Position numbers and translations under genes: made by a program. The notes beneath the pieces are model-generated. The model was given only the letters and a program-made list of their open reading frames with translations. It was not told the DNA's origin and ran no database searches. Shown here piece after piece: positions 35,021-44,900 of a stretch of 64,000 nt of DNA (positions within the stretch are counted from its first letter, which is position 1; each line of letters opens with the position of its first letter). Source of the DNA: Aurelia coerulea (lineage: Eukaryota; Cnidaria; Scyphozoa; Semaeostomeae; Ulmaridae); contig CM076947.1 in the NCBI GenBank assembly GCA_039566865.1, positions 8,315,501 to 8,379,500 of the forward strand, written 5' to 3'.

Positions 35021-35239
35021 GATCAGATGAGGAGGAAGCCAACTACCGGCCAATCGCATGTCTTAACACTGCTTATAAGGCGATGACAACTGTTGTGGCA
35101 ATAGACCTGTGTAAATATTGCGCAAGGGAGGAGGTGCTCCCAAGTAAACAGAAATCCATGAAAAAGGTGTGTGGCGTACCATGGACTGCCTTCTGTATGG
35201 GCGTCACATTCCGTATGGTTGCATTCTTTTATGTATCAT

Positions 35240-36016
35240 TTACAATATGTGGCTTGACATGAATAGATGAACCGCAAACTGTTCAACATTATTCCTCACT
35301 TTTGACCCTTGGAATGGACAGTTTTTAGAGTGACTGACAGGGCACCAAAGCGAATAAGCATGAAGTAAAGTGTACTTTGAAACCACAGCTAAAAGAGAAT
35401 AATCTTCAAGTAAATGGGAATTTTGAAGGTTCTGTTTGAAATCATTTTTACAAACATCCTTCCAATCGGTGGGATCCCATTGACCTTCGATAAATTCCGC
35501 ATATTTGAATGCAGCAGTGGACGGAGCAATGTTGGGGACTTCCATGGTGTCAATGTGGTAGGACTCCCTCCACTTTGTCACATATGCAGGTACATATTTC
35601 AAGAGCATAGATTTCCCATCCATTGTCTGCACATCCGTTGAGCACTGCAGGACTGGTAATAATGTGTCAATGTAACCCCGTAGTCCCAATTGGAAGGCTT
35701 CAGCGGAGTGGGAAATTTGAAGGTGTTTGTTAATGCCATCGTCCAGGATGGACGTTGGCTCTGTATAGATAGGCAAGGACGATTTGTTGCTCTTCTGAAA
35801 TTTGATAACACCCCTAAAGATTGGACAGTTCGGTGGTGGAATATCAGCAGATATGCGTGGATACTGCATTGCACCAATGTCATTCAACCAAACCAAAAGA
35901 TGCATGTGGATAGTGCCGCGCTTTTGGAATTTGAAACGGTAAAAGTATGTTAGGACATTCTGTGGTTTAGGTTTGAAATCATCATTGAAAATATGTCTTG
36001 TGTAAGAGACCAGATA
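35240..36016 (-). pseudogene. Helitron-like Rep fragment with HUH and two-Tyr motifs (copy B)
   Basis: The minus frame is open from just after a stop at 36017 to 35240. In order it reads TRHIFNDDFKPKPQNVLTYF, then FQKRGTIHMHLLVWL, where H-M-H is the metal-binding HUH motif. It then gives CPIFRGVIKFQ, LRGYIDTLLPVLQCSTDVQ and finally LLKYVPAYVTK. The last carries two tyrosines four residues apart, as in Helitron Rep proteins, where they attack DNA to start rolling-circle transfer. The N-terminal Helitron domain and helicase are absent here. The last 60 residues before the stop (after DWKDVCKNDFKQ) look diverged. It lies directly downstream of ORF3 copy A in the same orientation. This is the only copy in the window that keeps the HUH motif. 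Confidence 0.9.
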
Positions 36017-36168
36017 TCAGACGAACACTATTTATTTATTTCACCGCCTTACTCCCTCCCTTCCACCCTGATTATTCTTGTAAAGGAGGTGGAGACAAGA
36101 GAGGATGCAAAATATTTGAAAATGTAAAGTTATCATGTGTTCAGTAAAATAATGTCATTTGTAAAGTG

Positions 36169-36385
36169 TTAGTTCTTTTTACTTTTCTTCTTCTTTTTCT
36201 TCTGTGTTTGCTCTTGGGGTGTTTCTTTTGGCGGTGCTGGTGTAGATACTTGAGTTGTTGGTGTGTTGTCCTTCTTCTTTTTTTGGATATTTTGCTATGA
36301 ATTGGAATTGTGTCTTGAGGTAGTGATGGACGTTTCAGTGGGTTGATGGTGGTTGCACTTGGTGGTGGTGGATCACTTCCAGGCC
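36169..36385 (-). pseudogene. C-terminal tail of Helitron ORF3 copy A
   Basis: The minus strand reads GSDPPPPSATTINPLKRPSL, then after a probable frame change a lysine-rich end (TPQEQTQKKKKKKSKKN, stop at 36169). NPLK followed by a KKKK-type basic tail also ends ORF3 copy D (49188-49586), which identifies this piece. It is cut from the rest of copy A by a 965-bp MITE. Confidence 0.75.
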
Positions 36386-37350
36386 AAGGAAGAAATAGGA
36401 AAAAATGAAGTTATCGCAAAGGCTTAACAAAACATTGATACTTAAAGAATACTAGTTGACCGTTTCAGGAAAAAAACACCAGATTTCTTTATATTTCTCC
36501 ACTTTTTTTAGCTTGATTTTTAGACAATCGATGAACTGGGATGAGCTAGACGTTTGACAGTACAGAGGATTGTTGTTGTGGTTAGGATGAGGATGTAGAT
36601 GACTGGTATTATACTGCCAGAACATTCAAAGAAAGGCCTCTGCGGAGGAGATGTAAGATTTTTAAGCCAACTTATCTTTTGTAGAATTGTTTTTAATTAA
36701 CTGGAAATCAACCAAAACACATCTTATAGATCAGTAGGTGACTACATGAAGGCTTATTGCTATTCCCTCATTCCATTATATTGAAATTTACTGATAAAGC
36801 TGATATTTTTAAAAAGAGTTTACCGGCCCCCCTGCACGAGTTTGCACAAGCCCTTTTAGGAGTGGCTTCACAAAATGTTGCAGTTTGGGAAAATCAAGGT
36901 TTGCCAGATGCAATATGATGCAATTTTTTTATTTTCAGCTCTAAAGTTAAAAAATTGATATTTTTTGTGTTGATTTCTGCACAAATGCTAGGTTAGATAA
37001 CCCCCTTAAAAATAGGTAATCAGGGCAGTTAGATCGTTTTCTCTGCTTCATATTATAACCAGAGGCACAGATCTATCAAATAAAAAAATAATTTTGAAAA
37101 TCATTCATTGCCAGATGGAGATATTAGAAAATGAAGTTGTATGTTTGCGTTGTTGTTGTTTAGAATTTTACAGGAAATGCTATGAAATTGAGTGTTGTCA
37201 ATATCACCAAACTTTGAATGCGAATATCTTGGGACTCAGAGCTCCGAATTTGATGAAATTTTTTTTCCTGAAACGGTCAAATAGTATTCTTTAAGTATCA
37301 ATGTTTTGTTAAGCCATTGCAGTAACTTCATTTTTTCCTATTTCTTCCTT
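36386..37350. mobile_element. 965-bp MITE with about 85-bp inverted ends
   Basis: AAGGAAGAAATAGGAAAAAA...GACCGTTTCAGG (36386-36470) is repeated inverted at 37266-37350 with a few changes. The interior has no supported gene. It separates the ORF3 copy A body from its tail. TSD not clear. Confidence 0.85.
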
Positions 37351-38615
37351 AATTATGTGATTCTGGAATACAGTGGGGTGGTGCTGGTGGTGGTGGTGCT
37401 GCGAGAGTTGCATGGGAAGATGTTTCCGTGGGGATGCTTCGAAAATGTTGTTGCATGTGCGAGTATGATGGGATTTGGATATGGAGATTGTTTTGTGGGA
37501 GCTGTGTGGATGGTATGTTGGTAGGTGGATATGCTGCTGGAGAGGGAATGTATGTTGGAGATGGATATGAAGGCAATGGAAAGGGGGATGGTGGTGCAGG
37601 CAATAATGGGGATGGTTGTGCTGGCCCTTGAATGATATGGGATGGTAGTGGTGTATGGCGAGGAGTGGATGGTTGAAAATATGGTGCACGTTGGAGCAGT
37701 AATGTGGACGGTGTTGGTGGTGCAGGATGTTGATAATATGGGTGTTGTGCTTGATATGGTGGTGGTTGTTGTTGGTTCGTATATTGGTGGTGCGCAGATG
37801 TCAATGTTGGTGCTTGTTGTGCGGGAGGATGTCCATAATGTTGTTGTTGCTGCTGTTGCTGTTGTGCATATAATGGGTGCTGATATGGTCCTGAATGGTG
37901 TGGGGATGTGGGTGGTAAGGTGTGCTGTCTGAGCACTGCTGCTGGTCCTAGTGCATATGGTGGTGCTGGTCCTTGTGCTGGTGCACCAGTTAGTGCAGCA
38001 ACAAGGTGCTGCACGGAATTGTCATTAGCACCTGTTGCCGCTCCACTCTTTGGAATGTGGAGGAGGGGCAACAAGTCCATAATGTTTTTGCTAGCTTTAA
38101 ATAGAGGATCCTGTTGAGGAGCAAATGTCAACAGGTTTGCATAATTAGCAGGATTTGAAAAGAGCCTGTAGGCAACCATGAAGTTGATGCCCATTTGAAA
38201 CAGGGCACCCCCAAATCGCCAACATGCTCTTTTTCATTTGGGGAGAGGGATCAACAATTCCAAGTGCAGCTGCCCGTTTATCCTCCTCTGTGTTAGGCCC
38301 CTCGTAGTCCCGATGAAACTTCTTCAGGACATCTCCGAGGGGACGAATTTGCTGAATGAATGTTTCGGTTTTCTGGCCATCAAGAAAATGCGTATCCTGA
38401 TGCAGCAGGTCAACGTTCTCATTTAAGGTTGAGCCAAGCTCCGAAATGGCTGTGTTGGGGCGTATGAGCCACTCACACCCAACAGGTCTTAGGCGCTCGA
38501 ACACTTTCTCATCGGGTGGGAGGGGCTTTTGGCGTCCATATGGGCAGAGGAAGTTTTTCGGGAAATGATTGAAGTATGATACTCTGGGGCGTTTCTTTTC
38601 ATATTGACGAGACAT
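37351..38615 (-). pseudogene. Helitron-associated ORF3, copy A (one frameshift)
   Basis: An ATG at 38615, preceded immediately by a pyrimidine-rich stretch and CAG, opens the frame. The N-terminal part reads SRQYEKKRPRVSYFNHFPK, then PLPPDEKVFERLRP, LKKFHRDYEGPNTEEDKRAA and LGIVDPSPQMKKSML. Near 38195-38210 the frame changes. It continues as MGINFMVAYRLFSNPANYAN, LLTFAPQQDPLFKASKNIMD and LLPLLHIPKSG, followed by about 200 residues rich in Pro, Gln, His and Tyr including a poly-Gln run. The conserved part (about 200 residues) recurs in two other copies; the tail keeps composition more than sequence. I do not recognise the family. It follows the helicase on the same strand and is probably part of the same element. 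It could be a structural or DNA-binding accessory protein; no function can be assigned. Confidence 0.8.
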
Positions 38616-38727
38616 CTGAAATGAAAGTAATGTCTATTAATGCGACATATTGAAAGTATTACGAATGTAAGTTATATATGAAAATGACCACTCTTAGTTT
38701 AGGAGATATCCTAATAAGCTTCCTTAC
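38616..38727 (-). promoter_or_regulatory. Putative intron before ORF3 (copy A)
   Basis: On the minus strand TTTGACGTA is followed by GTAAGG, and 112 bases later TTTCATTTCAG touches the ORF3 ATG. Copy C has the same layout (53894-54025), with a matching CCACTTTGACGTA exon end and a shared AAACTAAGAGTGGT inside. Conservation of both splice-like borders in diverged copies suggests a real intron in a leader exon. Confidence 0.5.
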
Positions 38728-38882
38728 TACGTCAAAGTGGTGATCGAAAAGGAAGTGTTTTTTTTTTAATTTTTTTTATGAAACGTTTTTTGCAATGTGT
38801 ATACAGTGCATAAGGTCATGGCAAGAGCTGTGTTACAGTGCGCATTATGAATTGGTTCAGTGAAAGTGTAAAATGAAAATCA

Positions 38883-40915
38883 TCATATGGTATGAGTTGC
38901 AGGTGTGAATTGGTGGCGTGTTAGAGGGGTCATGAAGTACAGGTCCTGTAAGCGTTTGACACGTGACAGAGCAACATATGCCGTTCCTGGTGGAGTACAA
39001 TTGGTGTCAAGCCAAATAATTACCTTCCGCAGTGTCTGACCTTGGATCTTGGAAATGGTTGTGGCATACCCTGGCATGCATGGATATGTGGTTGTGGGAA
39101 TGTTGTTGATGATTCTTGTAATGGGGAAGATGTTGATGATAGAGCCTGATGGATGGGTTGAGACAATGGTATTGCCAGACACTCCAGAAACGGTCACTAC
39201 TTGGCCATTGACCAAGCCAATCTTTTTATTAACATTTTGGGTCAGCATGAGCTTCATACCCATGTGCAACGGCACAAGTTGCTCATTTTCCATTACGATG
39301 AGTGCTAAGGGAGAATGTGGATAAAGATATTTAAGAATTATGTCATTGATAAAAGATGCTGCTCTCCTTGTCATTGTCAGAACGATAGCGTTGGGATGCA
39401 GTTTCAGTTTGCCATAGATAGAGTCGGTGATGGTGTTTGTAGAAGAAAGTGTGCAACCAGCAGAAAGTGAATTTATCATGTCTTCAGTAGGAGAGTCATA
39501 GCGAATATGATGTAAAAAGGTGAGAAGGATATCGTCAGTGACATGAAACTGTGTTGTCATGGTGAATTTACGCGTTTTTGACATACAGTGTGTGCAGGAG
39601 AGAATGTTATTAACCTGTGTCGTTCGTCCTGCCACAGTTGCAATAGGCTGTTGTTGCGCAAAGTCACCAGACAGCACTAGAATGGGTCAATTGTCTAATT
39701 TATCCAAAGTATCGATGATATGATGGAAAAGAGTCACCGATGCTTGGGAGATCTCATCTATAAAGATTACATCATATTGAGAGAGGAGCCAGTTCATTCG
39801 AGGGATGGTGGTGTTATGCGATTGAAAAAGAAAGAGACTGTGCACAGTGTCGCAGGTTATGAGACCTTCAAACTTGCTTCGGTATGTGCAGGCAGGCACA
39901 CCTGTAGGCAAAGCAACGGCGGCATTGATTTGATTTGTTATGCAATAGGAAATGCATTTTTCTAGCAAGTATGTTTTGCCATTTCTAGGCTTACCATGGA
40001 CTAGGGGAAAAGCTTGCAGTTAATGTCAGTTGAAGCATCTTCCCCATCACTTAACAGTTCACGCTGTTGACAGTGACGGATTTGTTTAAAATAATTGAAG
40101 AAGAACAGTTGTGTACCAGTGACATCACCTGAGGAAGAAGGGTTATTTGTGGCCTGATATACATGACACTGGGGAAGCAACTCACGGCGGAAAAGATTGT
40201 TCATTTCTAGTAAACTGTATGTATAAGAAAGTACAGTTTCGAGAAAGTAATGTTTGTGACCCTCAACTGCAATGTATGAAAGGAATACGTTAGAGTCAGT
40301 AAATGTTTCAGGCAGTAATTCCACAGCTTTGTAAAAGTACAAAATCTGTGGAGGAAGGTTTACATTTTCAGGTTGGCAATTTGTACTTTGATCTCTGTGA
40401 GGATAATGCGCCAAAAGATGCTGAAAGAAATAGAAGGGGTTGAAGTAAGAGAGATGCTTCAAGTAAACGAATACAACTTTCTGTGCAGGATACAGGGTTG
40501 GAATGGCATGCTTATTATCGAACAGTCATAGCCATTGCAGGAGGGAAGAGTGTTCATACTCCACTGGGCGTTGATAATATTTAAGAGCCATATCCCAAGT
40601 GCTTGCTTTGTCCAGTGTGGTGGGAAGAGAGCAAGGTTTGCGTGTAGCATTTGTCCACAAAAGCTTCTTCGAAGTGAGAAGAGCCCACATTTCAGGCTCA
40701 CAAATGTCTAACGTCATGCCGAATTTAATTGCAGGAAGTGCAGGAAGGAGGAAGAGTACTGCAGTAGAGAGCATCGGTGTGAAAGGTCTCTTTCGCCTTT
40801 GATACATAAGAAGCAACATACTTCAGTATCATTGACTTCCCATTGGTAGCCTGCACATCCATGGAACATTTCAAAGTACACAGGACCGTGTCAATATATC
40901 CCCGCAAGCCTTTCA
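38883..40915 (-). pseudogene. Helitron-like Rep C-part and PIF1-type helicase, copy A
   Basis: Successive minus frames give one decayed protein. First comes LRGYIDTVLCTLKCSMDVQ and LKYVASYVSK (the two-Tyr motif), then MALKYYQRPVEYEH and YLKHLSYFNPFYFFQHLLAH. Next are the helicase motifs: GKPRNGKTYLLEK (Walker A, 39965-40010, reached by a one-base frame change), DVIFIDEIS (Walker B, about 39760), LVLSGDFAQQQPI, and near the end ATTISKIQGQTL plus YVALSRVKRLQDLYF. PIF1-family motors unwind DNA 5' to 3' and in Helitrons displace the transferred strand. Stops or shifts lie near 40725, 40526, 40010 and 39680. The helicase half is otherwise complete. Confidence 0.9.
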
Positions 40916-41028
40916 CAAATGCTTGCTAATCGTGTGATAATTGAATGTGCTCCCTATCGTCTAATGTGGTGACAGTAGTAGGACCTTCGTGAATAGGCAA
41001 TGATGACTTGTGGGCACATTGAAATTTC

Positions 41029-41761
41029 TCAACATGGTAAGCCGTGTTGATGTACGGTATCAACAAGATACCTATGCTGCCAATCCCAATAACCTACTGA
41101 AAAAGGTTTATCTTGAAGTGCATAATACGCAGAAGACAATGCGGCTTCAGGGCTATGCAAACGAACAAAGTTGATAGCGCCTGTTATGGTTTTGTATAGC
41201 CATCTATCAAATACAAATTGGAGCAACTCAAAAGAATGAGAGTAATCCACAATTGTAGAAAGACACTTGGCAACAAAAGAAATTTTGGAACTCTTTTGAG
41301 TTTCACCACCTTCCTGAATGCTCTCACACCATGAAGTATAAGGATACAAATGTGGCCATAAGGCACATTCAATACCAGCCCATGTATACATGTCGAAGAT
41401 ATTGGGATTCTTGCCAAGTTCAAAAAGAGTGTCACGTTTGTCAACAAATTTCTTGTAGGAAGAGGTAGGAGAAAAAATGAGATAATTGTATGCATCAGTA
41501 CAAATGTATCTGTCTTCCTGGGAGGACAAGTTCCGAATTGTGTCTTCTTCAGTCAAGTCAGAGCAAGTCAAGCGTAATGTGCAGGTTTTCTTCCTATACC
41601 CGTAAGCGCATGCGACGGTATTCTCCCGTGTCAATGTTAAAGGGCCGTAAGGCTGTCACGTGCTCCGGGAGCAATCGTAGAAGAACCAGTTGTATGTCAC
41701 GCAAGAGGGGAACAATATACCGGTCACCTTTGCAGTGGCATGTGACATGGTCATTGCTCAT
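41029..41761 (-). pseudogene. Helitron-like N-terminal domain of Rep, copy A
   Basis: The minus strand from 41761 reads SNDHVTCHCKGDRYIVPLLR, LLPEHVTALRPFNIDTGEYR and, after a one-base shift near 41600, GYRKKTCTLRLTCSDL. It continues with MYTWAGIECALWPHLYPY (the conserved FPxLYP-like core), VRLHSPEAALSSAYYALQD and ends HRYLVDTVHQHGLP. This is the order of the Helitron_like_N domain upstream of the nuclease. The next readable coding sequence (KFQ-like, about 41020) corresponds to a point after the HUH motif in copy B. The catalytic HUH block has therefore been lost from this copy by an internal deletion. The ATG is not authentic: coding-like sequence continues upstream to a TTAA border at 41772. 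Confidence 0.9.
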
Positions 41762-41775
41762 CTTATTTTTGTTAA

Positions 41776-41927
41776 CCCTTTCCAGACTGGGCTTTTTGGG
41801 CTACTAGAAGACTGGGGGGGTGGCTCATTCAGCCCCCCCCCCTCTCTAAAATCGCCATTCCTTCACTTACGAAGAAGAAACTCACCATGCAGGTAGTCGT
41901 ACTTATGATCTATCATTTCTAGTAAAA
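41776..41927. mobile_element. Left end of a TTAA-type element
   Basis: TTAA (41772-41775) is followed by CCCTTTCCAGACTGGGC and, 40 bp on, a G-run and C-run that can pair (41813-41842). The layout resembles the TTAA MITE at 33608. No matching right end was found, so it may be the terminus of the following 325-bp-arm element whose right end is lost. It cuts the Helitron Rep N-terminus. Confidence 0.5.
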
Positions 41928-44900
41928 TAGGCAGGGAATTCTTCTAAACCATCGACCGCATTGCCTAACCTTTGTTTTCTCGGCTGATTATGAAATTATA
42001 TGGTATAACGAATAATTTAAGCCCTTACAACATTTTCAAAAATGTTCCGAAGTCACGTGACCGATGACGTCAAGAAAGTTACGTTTTCACGACTAAAAAT
42101 CATTCTAACTCCTAAAGTATATGTCCGATTTCAATATAGAAACTAGATTCGAGCTCGCTTGGAGGAGAGCTTTCGAATGATGTATACATATATGCATTTT
42201 CATGATGTCAGCAATTTTCAACGATGACGTCATCATTTTCAAAATGGCGGTCCACCAGTACGTTTTCAGATAAGAGCTCTGATATAATCAAAAGCAATTC
42301 AGAATCGTTTTGTGGTAATGTTTTGCTATCTAATTGTTCGTCAGTACTCAACTTAGCGCTTAAAAAGAACATAAAAATTCGTCTCAAGGAATCCATTCAT
42401 CGCCAGAATCCTCCGAGGAACTAAAGTCAGCAACTTCCCATTCACTCTCCTGTTCGTCTGAAAGTCCAGTGCTATTTAGGTCGAAGTCTGACTGGTTTGT
42501 TGTTTCCTTGTCTTCGTTACTAAAACTATCTTCATTGACACGACGAGTCCGCTTTGGTACCTTTGTACATCTCTTGCGTTTCTTTGGAGCAGGGGGGCTT
42601 TCACTGTCACTTTCGACATCTGCCCCATCGCTTTCTGAAAGTCGGCTCTTGTTTCTCCGTCTTGACCGCAAAGAAGGAGGCAGTTGGGGGCAAGTGAACC
42701 AAACAGGTTTCAGGGAAGACTCTTCAGAAGACCATTTCCAGCCACAACCTTCGAATGAAAGATTTTCGACAGATGCTTCTGTGCAACGCAGCCAGTAGTA
42801 GGTTTGCCAGTGCGCTCTCAGAATGGCCTGCTTCAGTGAGTGCGGATCAGGAGGGACGCTTAAGGAAGACTTTACTTTCATTTTGTGATACAGTCTTACT
42901 CTTGTTTCCACATAGCTTTCCTTGTCTTTACCAGAATACATCACCGTTTGAACAAACTTTTGAGCATCCTCTATATCGCTATCACTAGCCACTTTTTCTT
43001 TTCCAAGGCTGTCAAGCAGTGCAAGGTATCGTGGGCTCTTGACGACTGTTTTCAGCAACTTTACCTTTCCTACGTTGTAGAAATAGGATGTAGTATCACA
43101 CCCAGATAAAGCATGTAAGGCCGGTAGATGAAGGCAAATATCTCTTCCGAAATGTGAACAAATTTCTCCCACATCTGCAAATTGTCCATCCTCTTTTCTG
43201 AAGAACCATTTGTGCTCTACATCGAGAAAAGCGAAAGCCCAAACCATCAATACGAGCACATCCGTATCTTTCGCTACAATGACAACATCCTGTTTAGACT
43301 CTGCGGCATGCAAAATTAGCCTCGTGTCGGCTTCTTCGTGATTACATTTCTCCATTTCTTGCACTCTTCCATTGCATACTTGAAACGTTGCATTACCTGC
43401 TGTGAAAACAAGTGGTATAGCACCAGTATAGCATCCGTCTTCCTTCAGAAATCGTGCAATCAATCTAATCAAATCGGTTTTTTTCTCATTTCGGTACAGG
43501 AACTCGTGCCATTTAGAACCTTGCAACATGTTTTGGTCATATACTTCCAAATGAACTCTTGGCCCAGGCTCACCACGTTTCTTTCTGGTGTCGTTCTTCA
43601 CACTTTTGTCAAGATATGTGTCATTCACAATGTGTACTTCACTCGCATTTATCTCAGCTTTCGGAGTAACAAATTTGATTAGGCTGTTTATCCACGCTCG
43701 GTACGTTGGCTTTGGCTTGAGAGAGCGAACTGCTGCCATCCCATCTACTTTCCAAACGGCAGACTTCGGAGGCACGTCTTTGATGCATTGTGACTCTTCG
43801 AGTAAGAACCGTTGCAAAGTCGCTTTGTCCGACTGACGCAGAGTTGAATCAGCTGTAGCGATTGAAAGAGGAACAGTTGTAATGGGATGGGTAAATGCCT
43901 TTTCCAGACTTCCTGCTTTTGAAACGAGTAGTCCAAAGGCCTGTCTGTCTTCCTTGACTACGGTAACTGCAGCAGGTGTCCGCTTAACCTTTTCCAAACC
44001 TGTCTTCAGCTTTGTTTTCTTGATCGGCGTGAAGAAGTCGACGCTGCCAGTAACCAGGCGATCATCTATGAACCGAAGCATTTTCTCTTCTCCTATGATC
44101 GGCGCTGCAAGGAGGCCATTAGCAATTTCTGGATTCAATTCTTCGCCAGTTGAAATTGATTTTGCGGGAGCGTCAGAAAATGGGTTGGTGCCATAGCTTC
44201 GAAGGGTTCTCTTAAGGCTATCGACATGCTTCTGATGGAGTTTTTTCCCACCAGGAGTGTTCTCCTTGTGAACTGATGATGTCTTTAAGAACAATTGTTG
44301 CTTCAAAGCGACTCTTAACTTGCTATGAATGTGAGATGTAGCAATCCAGGTGTTAACCGCATGGACGTTTGTGCTGAAGCCAGACCTGTATGGACCTGCA
44401 GTCCCTTTAGCTTCTCGATTGAATAGCTCCGTATGTAAATCGCCATGAATTGCAGAGAATTTGTCTCCAGTGATGCTGCCTCCAAATCCTAATTCGTTCA
44501 AATCTTTAAATTCTGGAGATTGCTCATTCTGCCATGATCGTAGAAGCACATGTTGGTATGTACAGTAGCGGGCATAGTTGATGTGATTGAACGCGAATGT
44601 AAGCGGAATCATGTTTCGTTCTGCTTGCAAGTGTAGCTCAATGTTGCTTTCCCGCACAGCTGCTACCATACTCAACAAAGCAGACACATCCTCCAGGTAA
44701 GCGATTGTAAGACGCTTTTCGGTACCCTCTACATCTTCCAACAACGAAGCAACCATATCTTTGAATGACTGCATGGCCATCACATTCTCCAGTGTAGACT
44801 TTGAATTGGACTTAATAAATGTATTATAGAGGATCTTACCCTTTTCGTGGTTCAGATAGGGAGCCACGCGCGAAAAAGCACTCACTTTCCTGTTCGCTTT

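Larger units (their letters stand above)
31940..35235 (+). pseudogene. LINE reverse transcriptase N-part, split by a 2.9-kb element
   Basis: Two pieces, 31940-32141 and 35029-35235, belong to the start of a non-LTR reverse-transcriptase domain. The left piece has FKAAGPDAS (the A.GPDG motif), QVTAMLNGKIEIQAWLVTGK and TRMIQKGGSD. The right piece continues directly with EEEANYRPIACLNTAYKAMT, the NYRPI motif that normally follows a few residues later. Setting aside 32142-35028 leaves one uninterrupted frame across the junction. The frame shifts at least once near 31990. The protein dies after about 65 codons past NYRPI (VCGVPWTAFCMG then a stop), and the palm with FADD is missing. This copy was dead or truncated and then hit by the insertion, or the reverse. 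Confidence 0.8.

Noticed and set aside
37309..37932. Plus-strand frames rich in Val/Gly/Met and a His-rich minus frame
   Set aside because: Shadows of the Pro/Gln-rich tail of ORF3 copy A.
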